Of a stretch of 64,000 bases of DNA, positions 22,059 through 33,912 are shown one piece after another. Positions within the stretch are counted from its first letter, which is position 1. Every line of letters begins with the position of its first letter. This DNA is from Elymus sibiricus (taxonomy: Eukaryota; Streptophyta; Magnoliopsida; Poales; Poaceae). The notes under the pieces were generated by a model. That model had not been told where the DNA came from. It worked only from the letters and a program-made list of their open reading frames with translations, and did no database searches. The stretch lies in the NCBI GenBank assembly GCA_039707655.1, contig CM077666.1:238854166-238918165 (forward strand), given 5' to 3'. A program made the translations under genes and the position numbers.

Positions 22059-25000
22059 AATTCCTGCTCGTCCCCAAGTAGGTAAATGATAAAAAAAACA
22101 GAATTTTTTATGTGGAATGCTACCTAACATGTTTCATCATGTAATTCTTTTTGACGGTATGAATATTAAGATCCGAATGATTCAAAGCAATAGTCTATAA
22201 TTTGATATGAAGACATCAATACTCAGGCATAGTAACAAACAATCATGTCTTTAAAAATAAAAATGCTAAAGAAAGTTATCCCTACAAAATCATATAATCC
22301 TGTCATGCTCCATCTTCTTAACACAAAGTATTTATCATGCACTACCCCGATGACAAGCCGAGCAATTGGTTCATACTTTTTAACACGCTTCAGCTTTTTC
22401 AACCCCCACGTAATACATGAGCGCAAGCCATGGATATAACACTATGGGTGTAATAGAATATAGTGGTAGAGATTAATAAGGGGAAGTCAAAAAGAAGAAG
22501 ATAGTCTCACATCGACGCGGCTGATCAACGAGCTATGGAGATGCCCATCAATTGATGTCAATGCGAGGAGTAGGGATTGCCATGCAACGGATGCACTAAG
22601 AGCTATAAGTGTATGAAAGCTCAAAATAAAAACTAAGTGGGTGTGCATCCAACTTGCTTGCTCATGAAGACCTCGGGCATTTGAGGAAGCCCATCATCGG
22701 AATATACAAGCCAAGTTCTATAATGAAAAATTCCCACTAGTATATGAAAGTGACAACATAGGAGACTCTCTATATGAAAAACATGATGCTACTTTGAAGC
22801 ACAAGTATGGAAAAAAAATAGTAACACTGCCCCTTCTCTCTTTTTCTCTCATTTTTTTTTGCTGGGCTCTTTTTGGCCTCTTTTTTTTGAACCTCACTAG
22901 GACAATGCTCTAATAATGATGATCATCACACTTCTATTTACTTACAACTCAAAAATTACAACTCGATACTAGAAGAAATATGACTCTATATGAATGCCTC
23001 TGGTAGTGTACCAGGATGTGCAATGATGCTAGCGTAACATGTATTAAAATGATGAACGGTGGCTGAGCCAGAAATACTATGTCAGCTATATGATCATGCA
23101 AAGCAATATGACAATGATGATGTGTGTCATATAAAAAGAATGGTGGATGTTGCATGGCAATATATCTCGGAATGGCTATGGAAATGCCATAATAGGTAGG
23201 TATGGTGGTTGTTTTGAGGAAGATATAAGGAGGCTTATGTGTGTTAGAGCATATCATATCACTGGGTTTGGATGCACCGGCGAAGTTTGCACCGACTCTC
23301 GAGGTGAGAAAGGGCAATGCACGGTACTGAAGAGGCTAGCAAATTGCGGAAAGGTGAGAGTGCGTATAATCCATGGACTCACATTAGTCACAAAGAACTC
23401 ACATACTTATTGCGAAAGTTTATTAGCCCTTGAAGCAAAGTACTACTATGCATGCCCCTAGGGGGATAGATTGGTAGGAAAAGACCATCTCCCATCCCTG
23501 ACCGCCACTCATAAGGTAGACAATCAATAATAAATCATGCTTCAACTTCTTAGCATAACGACAGATCATACGTGCATGCTTCGGGAATCACAAACCTTAA
23601 CACCAATATTCTTACTAAACCACAATTATCTACTAGCACCTCCCACATATTACCATCTTAATATCGCAAAACTATTGCAAGGAATCAAACTTATCATATT
23701 CAGTGATCTACATGAAAGTTTTTATTATATCCCTCTTGAATACCTATCATATTAGGACCAAATTCATAACTCGTGCATATTACCATTACTATTTATTAGA
23801 CTCTCAAAAAGATATAAGTGAAGCATGAGAGTGCAACTATTTCTTTAAAATATAACCACCGCCGTGCTCTAAAAGATATAAGTGAAGCACTAGAGCAACT
23901 ACCTAGCTCAAAAGATATAAGTGAAGCACATAGAGTATTCTAACAAATCACGAATAATGTGTGTCCCTCTCAAAAAGGTGTGTTCAGCAAATATGATTGT
24001 GGCAAACTAAAAAGCAAACAAAAGCAAGCAAACTATAACACAGGACGCTCCAAGTAAAACACATATCATGTGATGAATAAAAATATAGCTCCAAGTGATA
24101 TACCGATAGATTGTAGACGAAAGAGGGGATCCCCCGGAGCTTAGACGCTTGAGTCTTCCTTGAATATTACCTTGGGGTGCCTTGGGCATCCCCAAGCTTA
24201 GGCTCTTGCCGCTCCTTATTCCTTCATCCATCGCGGTCTCACCCAAAACTTGAAAACTTCAGCACACAAAACTCAAAAGAAACCTCGTGAGATCCGTTAA
24301 TATGACAAACAAATCTTAAACTTTAGGTACTGTTATAAATTGATTCATATTTAATATTGGCATAATGCTACTATACTCCAACTTCCCCATGGCTCATACC
24401 CCCCGATACGATCCATAGATTCATCAAAATAAGCAGACTATGCAACAAAAAACAGAATATGTCTAAAACAGAATAGTCTGTAAAGATCTATTTAAAAGCC
24501 ATACTTCTGTAACCCCAAAAATTCTGAACAATTAGGAAACGTAAACAATTCATATACCAATATTGTGTAAAAAATTCAGAATTTTATCACGCTCCGGTAC
24601 AGAACCAAAAATCCAGCACTAGACTCAAAACTTTTTGTTTTCAAACAGCATCAATCATACTATCATCCAAATCATCCCAAAGGCATTACTTGGCACAAAC
24701 ACTAATTAAAAGATAAAAATCACAATCATAACAGAGGCTAAAATTGTGTAAACACACTAAAACAGAAAATATTGGGTTGTCTCCCAACAAGCTCTTTCTT
24801 TATAGCCATTAAGATAGGCTTCAAGATTTTAATGATGCTCACGTCAAAGACAAGAATTGAAGCACAAAGAGAGCATCATAAAACATGTGACAAAAACATT
24901 TCAGTCTAACATACTTCCTATGCATAGGCATTTTATAAGCAATCAAATTATCAAGGCAATAAATATGTAGCATATGCAAGGAAGAAGAGTAAAACATTGA

Positions 25001-25126
25001 CAATTCAAACTTCAAGAGAAGTAATTGAGTAACATGAAATTTTCTACAATCATATTTTCCTCTCTCATAATAATTACATATAGGATCATAATCAAATTCA
25101 ACAATATATCTATCATATAAAATATT
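22059..25126 (-). other. Non-coding interior of SAB-H
   Basis: No gene seen. The minus strand includes the block cgaggtgagaaagggcaat-type sequence (23300) that recurs in SAB-S at 48290-48360, a poly-purine/poly-pyrimidine tract near 22835-22885, three degenerate repeats of a tctaaaagatataagtgaagca unit (plus strand 23805-23940), an AAGCTTGGGGATGC-like copy near 24180-24200, and the gttgggagacaaccc block at 24775-24790. Confidence 0.75.
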
Positions 25127-25696
25127 CTATTCATGATTCTTATGCATAAAAGATATATAATCTTCCAAGATAGTGGGATTAACATCAACTAAAGTCTTGA
25201 CCTCTCCAAACCCACATTTATCAAAAAATTCATAAGATTGAACACTCTTCGAATATGTGGGATTCTTTTTACCTAATGTTGACACTCTTCCAAACCCACT
25301 TTCAATATTATTGCAAACATTATTATCAATGACATATTCATCATGAGGCTTAAATAAATTTTCAAGATCATAAAAAGCATTATCACCCCAATCATGATCA
25401 TTGCAATAAGTAGTGGACATGACAAAATTATTATCCCCAAGCTTGTAGCTTTGCATATTATTAGCACAATCGACATTAATAGAATTTATAAGAACATAAT
25501 TAGAATCATGCATTTCATTAAAGGAGCTCTCGTGAATCACTCTATAATTTTCTTTGTTTGACACTTCATCACAATTTTCAGATTCATGATTTTCAAGCAA
25601 AACTTCATAAAGATAATCAAGTGCACTCAACTCTCTAGCAATTGGTTCATCATAATTGGTTTTTTTTAAAAGATTAGCAAGTGGATGAGGATCCAT
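25127..25696 (-). CDS. ORF of SAB-H, shortened homologue of the ATH-G ORF
   Basis: 189 codons starting MDPHPLANLLKKTNYDEPIA. The middle and C-terminal parts match the ATH-G protein: YKLGDNNFVMSTTYCNDHDW corresponds to the ATH-G block DDFVMPITCCGNYDWEDNN, and SGFGRVSTL and SGFGEVKTL recur in the same order. The ATH-G Cys/His-rich N-terminal part and its C-terminal third are absent. The sequence is acidic and Asn/Tyr-rich, in the gag position after the primer site. Role unknown; two diverged elements keeping the same motifs suggests past selection. Confidence 0.6.
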   Translation of the reverse strand: MDPHPLANLLKKTNYDEPIARELSALDYLYEVLLENHESENCDEVSNKENYRVIHESSFNEMHDSNYVLINSINVDCANNMQSYKLGDNNFVMSTTYCNDHDWGDNAFYDLENLFKPHDEYVIDNNVCNNIESGFGRVSTLGKKNPTYSKSVQSYEFFDKCGFGEVKTLVDVNPTILEDYISFMHKNHE

Positions 25697-25904
25697 ATGT
25701 CTTTTAATTTTTTACTTTTCTTGAGTCACACAATCATAGCAAGCAAGTAAACAAGCAAATAAAATGTTTTTGTGTTTTTGTAAATTTGTTTTAGAAGTGG
25801 GGGAGATGAAAACGAGAGGCAAATGCAAATAAAAAGGCAAATGAAAATAAGAGCAAGTAGATGATAGTTTAAGCGAAGGTACTTGATAGGTTTTGGTGAT
25901 GTCT

Positions 25905-25921
25905 CCCCGGCAACGGCGCCA
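25905..25921 (-). promoter_or_regulatory. Primer binding site of SAB-H
   Basis: Minus strand TGGCGCCGTTGCCGGGG, twelve bases inside the 5' LTR end; the canonical Athila-group site. Confidence 0.88.
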
Positions 25922-25932
25922 AAAATTCTTCC

Positions 25933-27496
25933 TGCTACTTGTGATCTGCGTTGGGATTTCCCCAAAGAGGAGAGGATGATGCAGTACAGTAGAGATAAGT
26001 ATTTCCCTCAGTTAAGAACCAAGGTTATCAATCCAGTAGGAGAACCACACAGAACCTCATTAGCAGCACCTACACACACAAAAGTAAATACTTGCACCCA
26101 ACGCAAACAAGAGGGTTGTCAATCCCCTTGGCGGTTACTTGCAAGGATTAAGTCTGATAGTGATAGATAGAAAAGTAAATTGCAAAACAAAAGAAAGGAA
26201 GTAAAATTGCAGCAAGGTATTTTTGATTTTATATATGATGGATAAATGACCCGGGGGCCATAGTTTTCACTAGAGGCTTCTCTCTTGAACGCATAGCATA
26301 CAGTGGGTAAACAAATTACTGTTGGGCAATTGATAGAAAAGTGCATAGTTATGATGATATTAAAGGCAATGATCATGTATATAGGCATCACGTCCGAGAC
26401 AAGTAGACCGACTCCTGCCTGCATCTACTACTATTACTCCACCCATTGACCGCTATCCAGCATGCATCTAGGGTATTAAGTTAATGAAAACAGAGTAACG
26501 CTTTAAGCAAAATGACATGATGTAGACAAAGTAAACTCAAACAATATGATTAAACCCCATCTTTTTATCCTTAATGGAAACAATACAAATACGTGTCGTG
26601 TCCCTTTCTGTCACTGGGATATAGAACACCGCAAGATTGAACACATCACAAAGCACCTCTCCCATTGCAAGATAAATCAATCTAGTTGGCGAAACCAAAC
26701 TGATAGATCGGTGAGAAATACAAAGTTATAACAATCATGCATAAATAAGTTCAGAAAAGACTCAAATATTTCTCATGAATAATCTGATCATAAACCCACA
26801 ATTCATCAAATCTCAACAAACACACCGCAAAAGAAGATTACATCGAATAGAACTCCAAGAACATCAAGGAGAACATTGTATTGAAGATCAAAGAGAGAGA
26901 AGAAGCCATCTAGCTACTAGCTATGGACCCGTAGGTCGGTGGTAAACTACTCACACATCATCGGAAGGGCAGCAAGGTTGATGTAGAAGCCCTCCGTGAT
27001 CGATTCCCCCTCCGGCAGATTATCGAAAAAGGCCTCCAGATGGGATCGCGGAAGAACAAAGGCTTGTGGCGGCGGAAAAGTTTTCTCGTCTGTCTCTCTG
27101 GTATATTAGGAATATTTCGGAATTTATAGCACTGGAATTAGGTCAAGATGTGCCACGAGGGGCCCACAATCCTGGGGGCGCGCCTACCCCCTGGGCGCGC
27201 CCTCCGGGCTTGTCGCTCCCTCGTGACTCGTCTGGTCTTCTCCCAAAGCTTCTAGGTTACCTTCTGTTCCAGAAAAAATTAATCCAATGTTTTTTCTTCG
27301 TTTGGACTCCATTTGATAATGATTTTCTGAAAAGCCAAAAACAGGCAAAAAATAGCAACTGGCACTGGGCACTAGGTTAATAGGTTAGTCCCAAAAAATG
27401 ATATATAATGGCATATAATTGCATATAAAACATCCAAGATTGATACTATAATAGCATGGAACAATCAAAAATTATAGATACGTTGGAGACGTATCA
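25933..27496 (-). repeat. 5' LTR of SAB-H
   Basis: 1564 bp, minus strand TGATACGTCTCCAACGTATC...GTAGCA. A TATA-like tgctataaattcc lies at 27122-27135 (reverse). It pairs with 20478-22043. Confidence 0.93.
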
Positions 27497-28165
27497 GAAA
27501 GGCACACCACTCAAAATGTATTCATCTCTGTTTTAAGCAATGAGCTCTGCCACCTCTGCAAATCCCTGCTTCCCTCTGCGAAGGGACATTCTATTTACTT
27601 TTATGCTATTTACTTTCATGTTATTTATTTTTGTTGAGTCAACTTCTTATTCCAACCTATTCTCTAGTTGGCAAGCATTATGTGGTGGGGAAAGATCCAG
27701 GCACATATAGCCATTCAAATATATTTGATCATGATTTATTATTGGTGACAATTATCTCTATGATAAATGAGTTGGGAGGCGAAACATCAAGCCCCTATCT
27801 TTCTCTGTGTTCGATGGATGCTATTTGTTCTAAAAATATGCTTTGAGCATTAGCAATCATAGAAGACTATATGATAATTGAGTATGTGGAGCTCTTACTT
27901 AGACTTTGTTGAAAATGAGATGCATTGAAATTGTTTGGTGACTAAGAACACAGCTTGTTAAGTTTCAAGAGAATGTATTGTTTAAACCATAACATGTGAA
28001 TTGATTGCTACTTTATCATGATGAGTTTTATGAGAAAGAGTTGCTGTTATGATGCTAGGAAAAGTGATTGAAATTATCATTGATCAAACTTATGCACTAT
28101 GCTAGAATTCACACTTCATAAATTATTTCTTTTATCATTTACCTACTCGAGGACGAGCAGGAATT
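27497..28165 (+). other. Non-coding 3' internal region of ATH-G, second part
   Basis: Resumes ATH-G after SAB-H, starting with the second GAAAG. AT-rich, ending in the gacgagcaggaatt lead-in to the polypurine tract. The short open frame at 27631-27846 has no protein features. Confidence 0.75.
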
Positions 28166-28179
28166 AAGCTTGGGGATGC
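28166..28179 (+). promoter_or_regulatory. Polypurine tract of ATH-G
   Basis: AAGCTTGGGGATGC directly before the 3' LTR at 28180. Six further exact copies of this 14-mer lie inside the element on the same strand. Confidence 0.85.
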
Positions 28180-29819
28180 TGATACGTCTCCAATGTATCT
28201 ATAATTTATGAAGTATTCATGCCATCCTTACAACAATTTTATAAGGTTTAGGTATGATTTGAATGGAACTAACCCGAACTGACGCTGTTTTCAGCAGAAC
28301 TACCGTGGTGTTGTTTTTTGTGCAGAAAAAAATGTTCTCGGATTGGGCTGAAATTTTTTGGTGATTTATTGTGGACAAAAAGAGACCCCCGAAGCTTCAA
28401 GGAAGTGCCAAAAGAGCCACGACGGCACGACAAGCCTAGGGGCGCGCCCACCCCCCTAGGGCGCGCCCCCCGAGCTTGTCGCTCCCTCGTGGACCCCCTG
28501 GCGTGAATCCAACGCTGAAAAATCCTATAAATATAGAAAACCCTGAAAAGAAACCTAGAACTCCCACGCAACCGCCACAAGCCTCTATTCCAAAGCGATC
28601 TCATCCAGAGCTCTATTCCGGCACTCTGCGAGAGGGGGAAATCATCACCGGAGGCCATCTTCATCATCCCGGCGGTCTCCATGACGAGGATGGAGTAGTT
28701 CACCCTCGGGGCTGAGGGTATGTATCAGTAGCTATGTGTTTGATCTCTCTCTCTTGTGTTCTTGATTTGGCACGATCTTGATGTACCGCGAGCTTTGTTA
28801 ATATAGTTGGATCATATGGTGTTTCTTCCCTCTCTATCTTATTGTGATGAATTGAGTCTTTCCCTTTGAGGTTTCGTTATTGTCGGATTGAATACTTTGG
28901 ATTTGAGAACACTTGATGTATGTCTTGCATGTGGATACCCGTGGTGATAATGGGGTATTCTATTGAGTCACTTCACGTATGTTTTGGTAATCAACTTGCG
29001 GATTCCCATGACCTTGGGGTAATCTAGGCATATGGGTTGGTACACGTTTTCATCCTTCTTTCTTCGATAGAAACTTTGGGGTACTCTTTGAAGTTCTTTG
29101 TGTGGATTGAATATTATGAATTTGAAGTTGTTTGACACATATCGAATAATCAACTCACGGATACTTGTGGTGACATTGGAGTATCTAGGTGACATTAGAG
29201 TTGGTTGATGTGTATCATATGGTGTTATTTTAGTATGAACTCTAGGGCTGTTTGTGACACTTATAGGGATGGCTCAATAAATTGATCGGAAAAGATAACT
29301 TTGAGGTGGTTTCATACCCTACAAAAATTTCATCTTATGTTCTCCGCTAGATAAGAACTTTGGAGTGATTCTTTGTCGCGCGTTGAGGGATTGTTATATG
29401 ATTCAATTATGTTTGCATTGTTGAGAAATTGCATTAGTGAAAGTATGAACCCTAGGCCTTGTTTCCAAGCATTGCAATACCGTTTGTGCTCACTTTTGTT
29501 ACTTGCTACATTGTTGTTTTTATTATTTCAGATTACAAAAACATATATCTACTATCCATACTACACTTGTATCACCATCTCTTTCGCCGAACTAGTGCAC
29601 CTATACAATTTACCATTGTATTGGGTGTGTTGGGGACACAAGAGATTCTTTGTATTTGATTGCAGGGTTGTTCGAGAGAGACCATTTTCATCCTACACCT
29701 CCCATGGATTGATAAACCATAGTTCATCCACTTGAGGGAAATTTGCTACTGTCCTACAAAACTCTGCGCTTGGAGGCCTAACAAAGTCTACAAGAATAAA
29801 AGTTGCATAGTAGACATCA
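28180..29819 (+). repeat. 3' LTR of ATH-G
   Basis: 1640 bp, TGATACGTCTCCAATGTATC...TAGACATCA, followed by the target duplication GACCC. TATA context cctataaatatag near 28523-28535. Confidence 0.93.
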
Positions 29820-29824
29820 GACCC

Positions 29825-29955
29825 CTGTTCCACTTCTTCCCAGTTTAGAAGATGAAGCTTTTATAGTTGTCAGGAACTTTGTGCACATCTTTCCTTCATG
29901 CAAATATTATACTACAGACAAAGAACAATTTCCAATCTTCCTCCGCAACTTACGT
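29825..29955 (+). pseudogene. CACTA gene exon, 3' part after ATH-G
   Basis: Continues the exon at 13796-14141 in frame after the second GACCC: PVPLLPSLEDEAFIVVRNF, then HIFPSCKYYTTDKEQFPIFL. It ends at a donor (cgt|gtaagt) at 29955/29956. The function is not recognised. Confidence 0.65.
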
Positions 29956-30040
29956 GTAAGTAATGTACTAATGTTATTCATGGTAATTAGTGCCTATGTT
30001 TCTGCTGAGAGAACACAAAAGATTTCATTCTCTTAAATAG

Positions 30041-30243
30041 GCGAGGACCAAACTGGATAGTCAAGATGAGCAAAGCTTGGTTGAACTTTTCAAGCACGCT
30101 TTGAGGAAGTATCGTTGCTACCTGAGGCAAGCACACTTGATGGCAAGCCTCTAAACGAAATTTCTGTAAAGTCTCTGGTGCTTCATTTACTATACAGTGA
30201 CTGGAATAAGCTTGTTACACACTGGTCTCGTCTGCAGCGTAAG
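30041..30243 (+). pseudogene. CACTA gene exon with frameshift
   Basis: Acceptor ttaaatag ends at 30040, donor aag|gtacc at 30244. The start reads RTKLDSQDEQSLVELFKHA; near 30090 a one-base slip is needed to continue into EVSLLPEASTLDGKPLNEIS and VLHLLYSDWNKLVTHWSRLQ, which is open to the donor. The slip makes the gene non-functional unless splicing differs. Confidence 0.55.
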
Positions 30244-30279
30244 GTACCATCTATGATATCACATCACAATTTGAACTAC

Positions 30280-33200
30280 TGTGACACCCTGGTTTTTGGC
30301 AACTTTTTATTTTCAAAACTTTTCTGGTTTATTTGCAATTTGGATGGTTTTTGGATCTTTTTAGTTGACTTTGGACTTGGGAAACTTTTGAACCTTTCTC
30401 TCAGTGATCCAAAGCCCTCAATATCTTGCCAAAATCTTGTCATCCACCTTCTAGATCAAATTCCAATTCCCAATTATTCCAAAATAATTCATTTTCTTCC
30501 TTTGGGAAAATATGCCTTCACTATGGGTTGTGAAACAACCTATAGTTCTGATGATCAGAAAAATCCCAAATTAATACCACACCTTCTTGTCATCATCTAC
30601 TCCCACAATCTTCAAAAACATTTCATGGTCCAGTATAAAATTTTGTCCAGAAAATTCCATTTATCTTCTGGACAGCACTGGCCCCTTGTGAAGCAACTCA
30701 TATTTTCTTAGGTCAGAAAACTCTCAAATAATTCCCTGAGATACTAGGGAACCTATCTTGCCACAATATCCAAAAATATCATCTTGTCCAGTACAAATTT
30801 TCAGCAGAAATATTCTACCAAGTTTCTGCTTAGTTCAAACCTCTGTGAAGGAAGTACCATCTAGAGGTATCCAATTGAGCTGAAATTTTTATGACATCTT
30901 CTATCCATCAAATAACTCTCACACACCAAATTCCAGCTCCAGCAAATCAGCCATTTGAGTGCAACAACCTCATTTAAGATTCTGGTCCAGAACAACAGTT
31001 GTACATGAACTGCATTCAAACTTTGATGAAAATCCCTCAAATTTGGCCAGTTTGTAGTCCTTCCAAAGTAGATCACTCCAGACATCTCTACTGGCTCCAT
31101 CTCCAGCTCATCTTCTCTCCAGATCTCTCTCAAAGTTTCTGTCAGAAACTGTTGTTGAAGCTACACTTTGAATCAGAGTGTATCTAGCCAAACAAGGGGC
31201 ACAGGGGGACTAAGTGGTCAAGGGTCGACGTGCTGGACACTGTGCGCCAGACGTACGTGGCCTCCAGGTGCCAGCCACCGTGGTGAGCACGGCACTGGCA
31301 TGCAGTGCACGCGCTCTGCGCACCGCCCGCGTCTGATGTGATTACTCCGGCTGCCCCGCGTAGCTGTGCCTTGTCCTAGCTCGCCGACGACCTCTCCGCC
31401 AACCATCTGGCCACTTTTGAGTCTTCCCCTCGCCGGAATCGCTCCCGGCGGCCGCCACCGCATGCGGCCACTGTGGCGCCCGTGCTGGCACTGTGGCCTC
31501 GCTGGCCGTCGTCTTCCCCGCAAGCCGCCACAGCCCGCTTTACTTCCCCTGCCCTCTTCCATCCCGTCGCCCGCGCCAAGCCAGCCAGCGCGGCATCCTT
31601 GCTCCGGCGACGTGGCCATGGCACCGCCCACTCCAGAAACCTCGCCTCCGCCTATAAAAGGCCGCGCCCAGCCCTCCCAACTACTCATCGCCCTCCACTC
31701 ACTCCCAATCGAGCTCCCAAGCATCGAGCCAAGGCTGAGAGGCCCTCTGGCCTCACATCTCGCCGGCGTTCTGCCGCCACCCGAGCTCCGCCACCCAGCC
31801 GCCTCACCCCACCCCAGCCTCAACTGACTCCACCCACGAGCTCCACACACTCTCCAGACCTCGCCCAACCTCTTCCCTGGTCGAAACCCTGCCGGAGTTG
31901 CCATCCCCGTCGATCACCGAGAACCGCCACTGCCGGAGAGGAAGGGGACGACGTCGTCCAGCCATCTCTTGCCAAGCTACGGGTACGTACGGCTTCGTCT
32001 CCGAGTGCCCGTTCCATCCCCGTAGTCGCCCGACCTCACCGTCGTCTGCATCGCCGGCGACCATCACAGGAGCTTCGCAGCGCTCTGCTCCTCCCTCTCC
32101 CCTTTTAAATCTGACAGCGGGACCCGCACGTCAGTGGCTCGCCTCGCGTGCCGAAGCGGTAAGTGGAGGCGCCCCTCCACTTTACGCCATCGACGTGGCC
32201 CTCTGTAGGTTTTTCTAATTTCTATTTTTAAATCAGATTTGACCAGTAACTTTGACCACTCATAACTTTTTATCCACAAGTCCAAATCAATTGATTCTTT
32301 TTTGCATTGGTTTTGTCATGAGCTCCTCTATTTTCTGGTAAATTTTGGTAATTTTCTCACATGTGCAGAATTTCTGGTGAACAGAAATGTGTTATGTGAC
32401 TTTTTCTTTTGCTATTTCAAAATATTTTCAGAAGGAAATCAGTTTGGTTTTGAAGACCTGGAGTTTGTGGACAACCCAACAGAGCAAGGCAAGCCACATC
32501 ATCCATTACATGAAGCATTTCAATAGTATTGGTTATTTAATTGAATTAATTGCATTATTTTAATATGTGATATTTCATAATAATTGATAATATTGCATAG
32601 TTACTATCGTGTTAAGTTATTCCTAAAAAACAAACTTGCTTGTCATGTAAGTATTAAAAGCTAAGTTTAATGGTTGATCAAGTGCCACCGACCTGGACTT
32701 ATCCGTGCAGCCACATTTGCCGGAATGGGACGGCCTTGACTTGGTCTGACCGCATGCTCTTTTATCGGTACCACCAAAGATGGAGGGTTATGCGTGCGTT
32801 CTACCCTGATCAGGTAGGCGACGATAATCCTGTGAGCCAGTTGAGTTATTTTGCCGGCGTCCCCGTTTGGGACAGTTTAGTTGGCCACGACGGTGGCAGG
32901 TGTCACGGGGTGACACAGGGGCCACCCAGGACATGACCCTTGGAGGGTATGATTGTCGGTGGTACGATGGAGGAGTCACGGGTTAGGCAAGTTTTGTTGG
33001 AGCAGCACCGGTCCACCCGGAAAGGGAAGTGTACCGAGGTACGGGACCAGGAGCTTCATAGTGTGGGTAAAGTGTGCAACCTCTGCAGAGTGTAAGAATC
33101 TATTCGAATAGCCGCGTCCACGGTATTGGACACCGTCCGTATTAGGTCACACTGAGTGGTCAACCATAATAAGGATAATATTGATGGAAGAACTTATCTT

Positions 33201-33746
33201 ATGCTCAGAAGTGCTCCGTGAGTCATGAGTATTCCGAAGGTTGTGAGACAACCCGGAAGGGAGTAATTTAATATTCGATAACAGTAAGTAAGCAATTTAA
33301 GCACTTAATGTGATCATTGCCATGCTGTTGTTTGCTGCATTGTTGTGGTTGCTGTGAGCTTGCGAGTACATTCCAAGTACTCACCTAGCATGTCATGCTA
33401 GATGCAGGAGAAGCCGAGGACGGAGGTCCCGAAGGTTCATGCTACGCTAACTAGGCCGTGTCCCAGCAGTGTCCCTGTGGAGTGGATTTATCTGCGCTAT
33501 GTTCCGCTACGCCGTAGAATCACCCAGTAGTACCGAGGCCATGCTATGTTCCATAAATAATGTAGATATTGTCGTAGCACAGGTTGTGCTTCTGGCCTCG
33601 CTATCAATGTAAATTACGAGCTTATACTCGAAGAATATCGATAAAGATCAGTTTTGTTCTGTTCCAAGTTGTTGTGTGTTTCCAGAAGACATGATCTCTG
33701 GGTTGGAAACACTGGGTAAACCGGTCCTCTGAGCCGGGGTGCCACA
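30280..33746 (+). repeat. 5' LTR of TEK-T
   Basis: 3467 bp, TGTGACACCCTGG...GGGTGCCACA. The first 1.1 kb is AT-rich; 31220-32200 is strongly GC-rich with several spurious overlapping open frames; a TATA box is at 31653. The 3' LTR matches at about 96-97 percent by eye over the first few hundred bases. Confidence 0.95.
31653..31660 (+). promoter_or_regulatory. TATA box of the TEK-T 5' LTR
   Basis: Context ccgcctataaaaggccgcgc; the 3' LTR has the same box at 40799-40805. It is the only strong TATA in the GC-rich half of the LTR, so transcription probably starts about 30 bases downstream. Confidence 0.65.
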
Positions 33747-33751
33747 ACGCT

Positions 33752-33764
33752 TGGTATCAGAGCC
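33752..33764 (+). promoter_or_regulatory. Primer binding site of TEK-T (initiator Met-tRNA)
   Basis: TGGTATCAGAGCC begins five bases after the LTR end. This is the usual initiator-Met primer complement in plant LTR retrotransposons. Confidence 0.9.
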
Positions 33765-33912
33765 GCGCTGACTGTAGGACACCCTAGTTAACCCCGCGCT
33801 AGAACCGTGATTAGCTGAAAGTCTTGGTATGTGCCTTGCTTGATTGCATTTGAGTATTGCATGGCATGCATATGGTTTATTGTTGTGCAAACCGTTGGCC
33901 TTGTGAGTGTAG

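Larger units (their letters stand above)
20478..27496 (-). mobile_element. Sabrina-like non-autonomous LTR retrotransposon SAB-H
   Basis: A complete element of 7019 bp in reverse orientation. LTRs at 25933-27496 (5') and 20478-22043 (3') read TGATACGTCTCC...AGTAGCA on the minus strand. The target duplication GAAAG is exact (20473-20477 and 27497-27501). The primer site (25905-25921) and polypurine tract (22045-22058) are in place. The 3.9-kb interior has one ORF (25696-25127), no pol. It inserted into the ATH-G 3' internal region. Confidence 0.92.
14142..29819 (+). mobile_element. Athila-like non-autonomous LTR retrotransposon ATH-G
   Basis: LTRs at 14142-15783 and 28180-29819 (1642 and 1640 bp) begin TGATATGTCTCC/TGATACGTCTCC and end TAGACATCA. 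The 5-bp target duplication GACCC is exact (14137-14141 and 29820-29824). Primer site TGGCGCCGTTGACGGGG at 15794-15810 is the Athila-type site; the polypurine tract is at 28166-28179. Internally there is one long ORF region and no RT, RNase H or integrase, so it depended on a partner. SAB-H (20478-27496) sits inside it. Without that insert it is about 8.65 kb. It belongs to the Sabrina/WHAM-like group; I cannot settle the exact family. Confidence 0.9.

Noticed and set aside
31366..32220. Long overlapping GC-rich open frames on both strands, repeated at 40367-41364
   Set aside because: They lie in the U3/R part of the TEK-T LTRs, are frame-shifted between the two LTR copies, and have biased composition without domains.
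33752..33780. tRNA-like sequence
   Set aside because: Only the 13-base initiator-Met primer complement is present; no tRNA cloverleaf.
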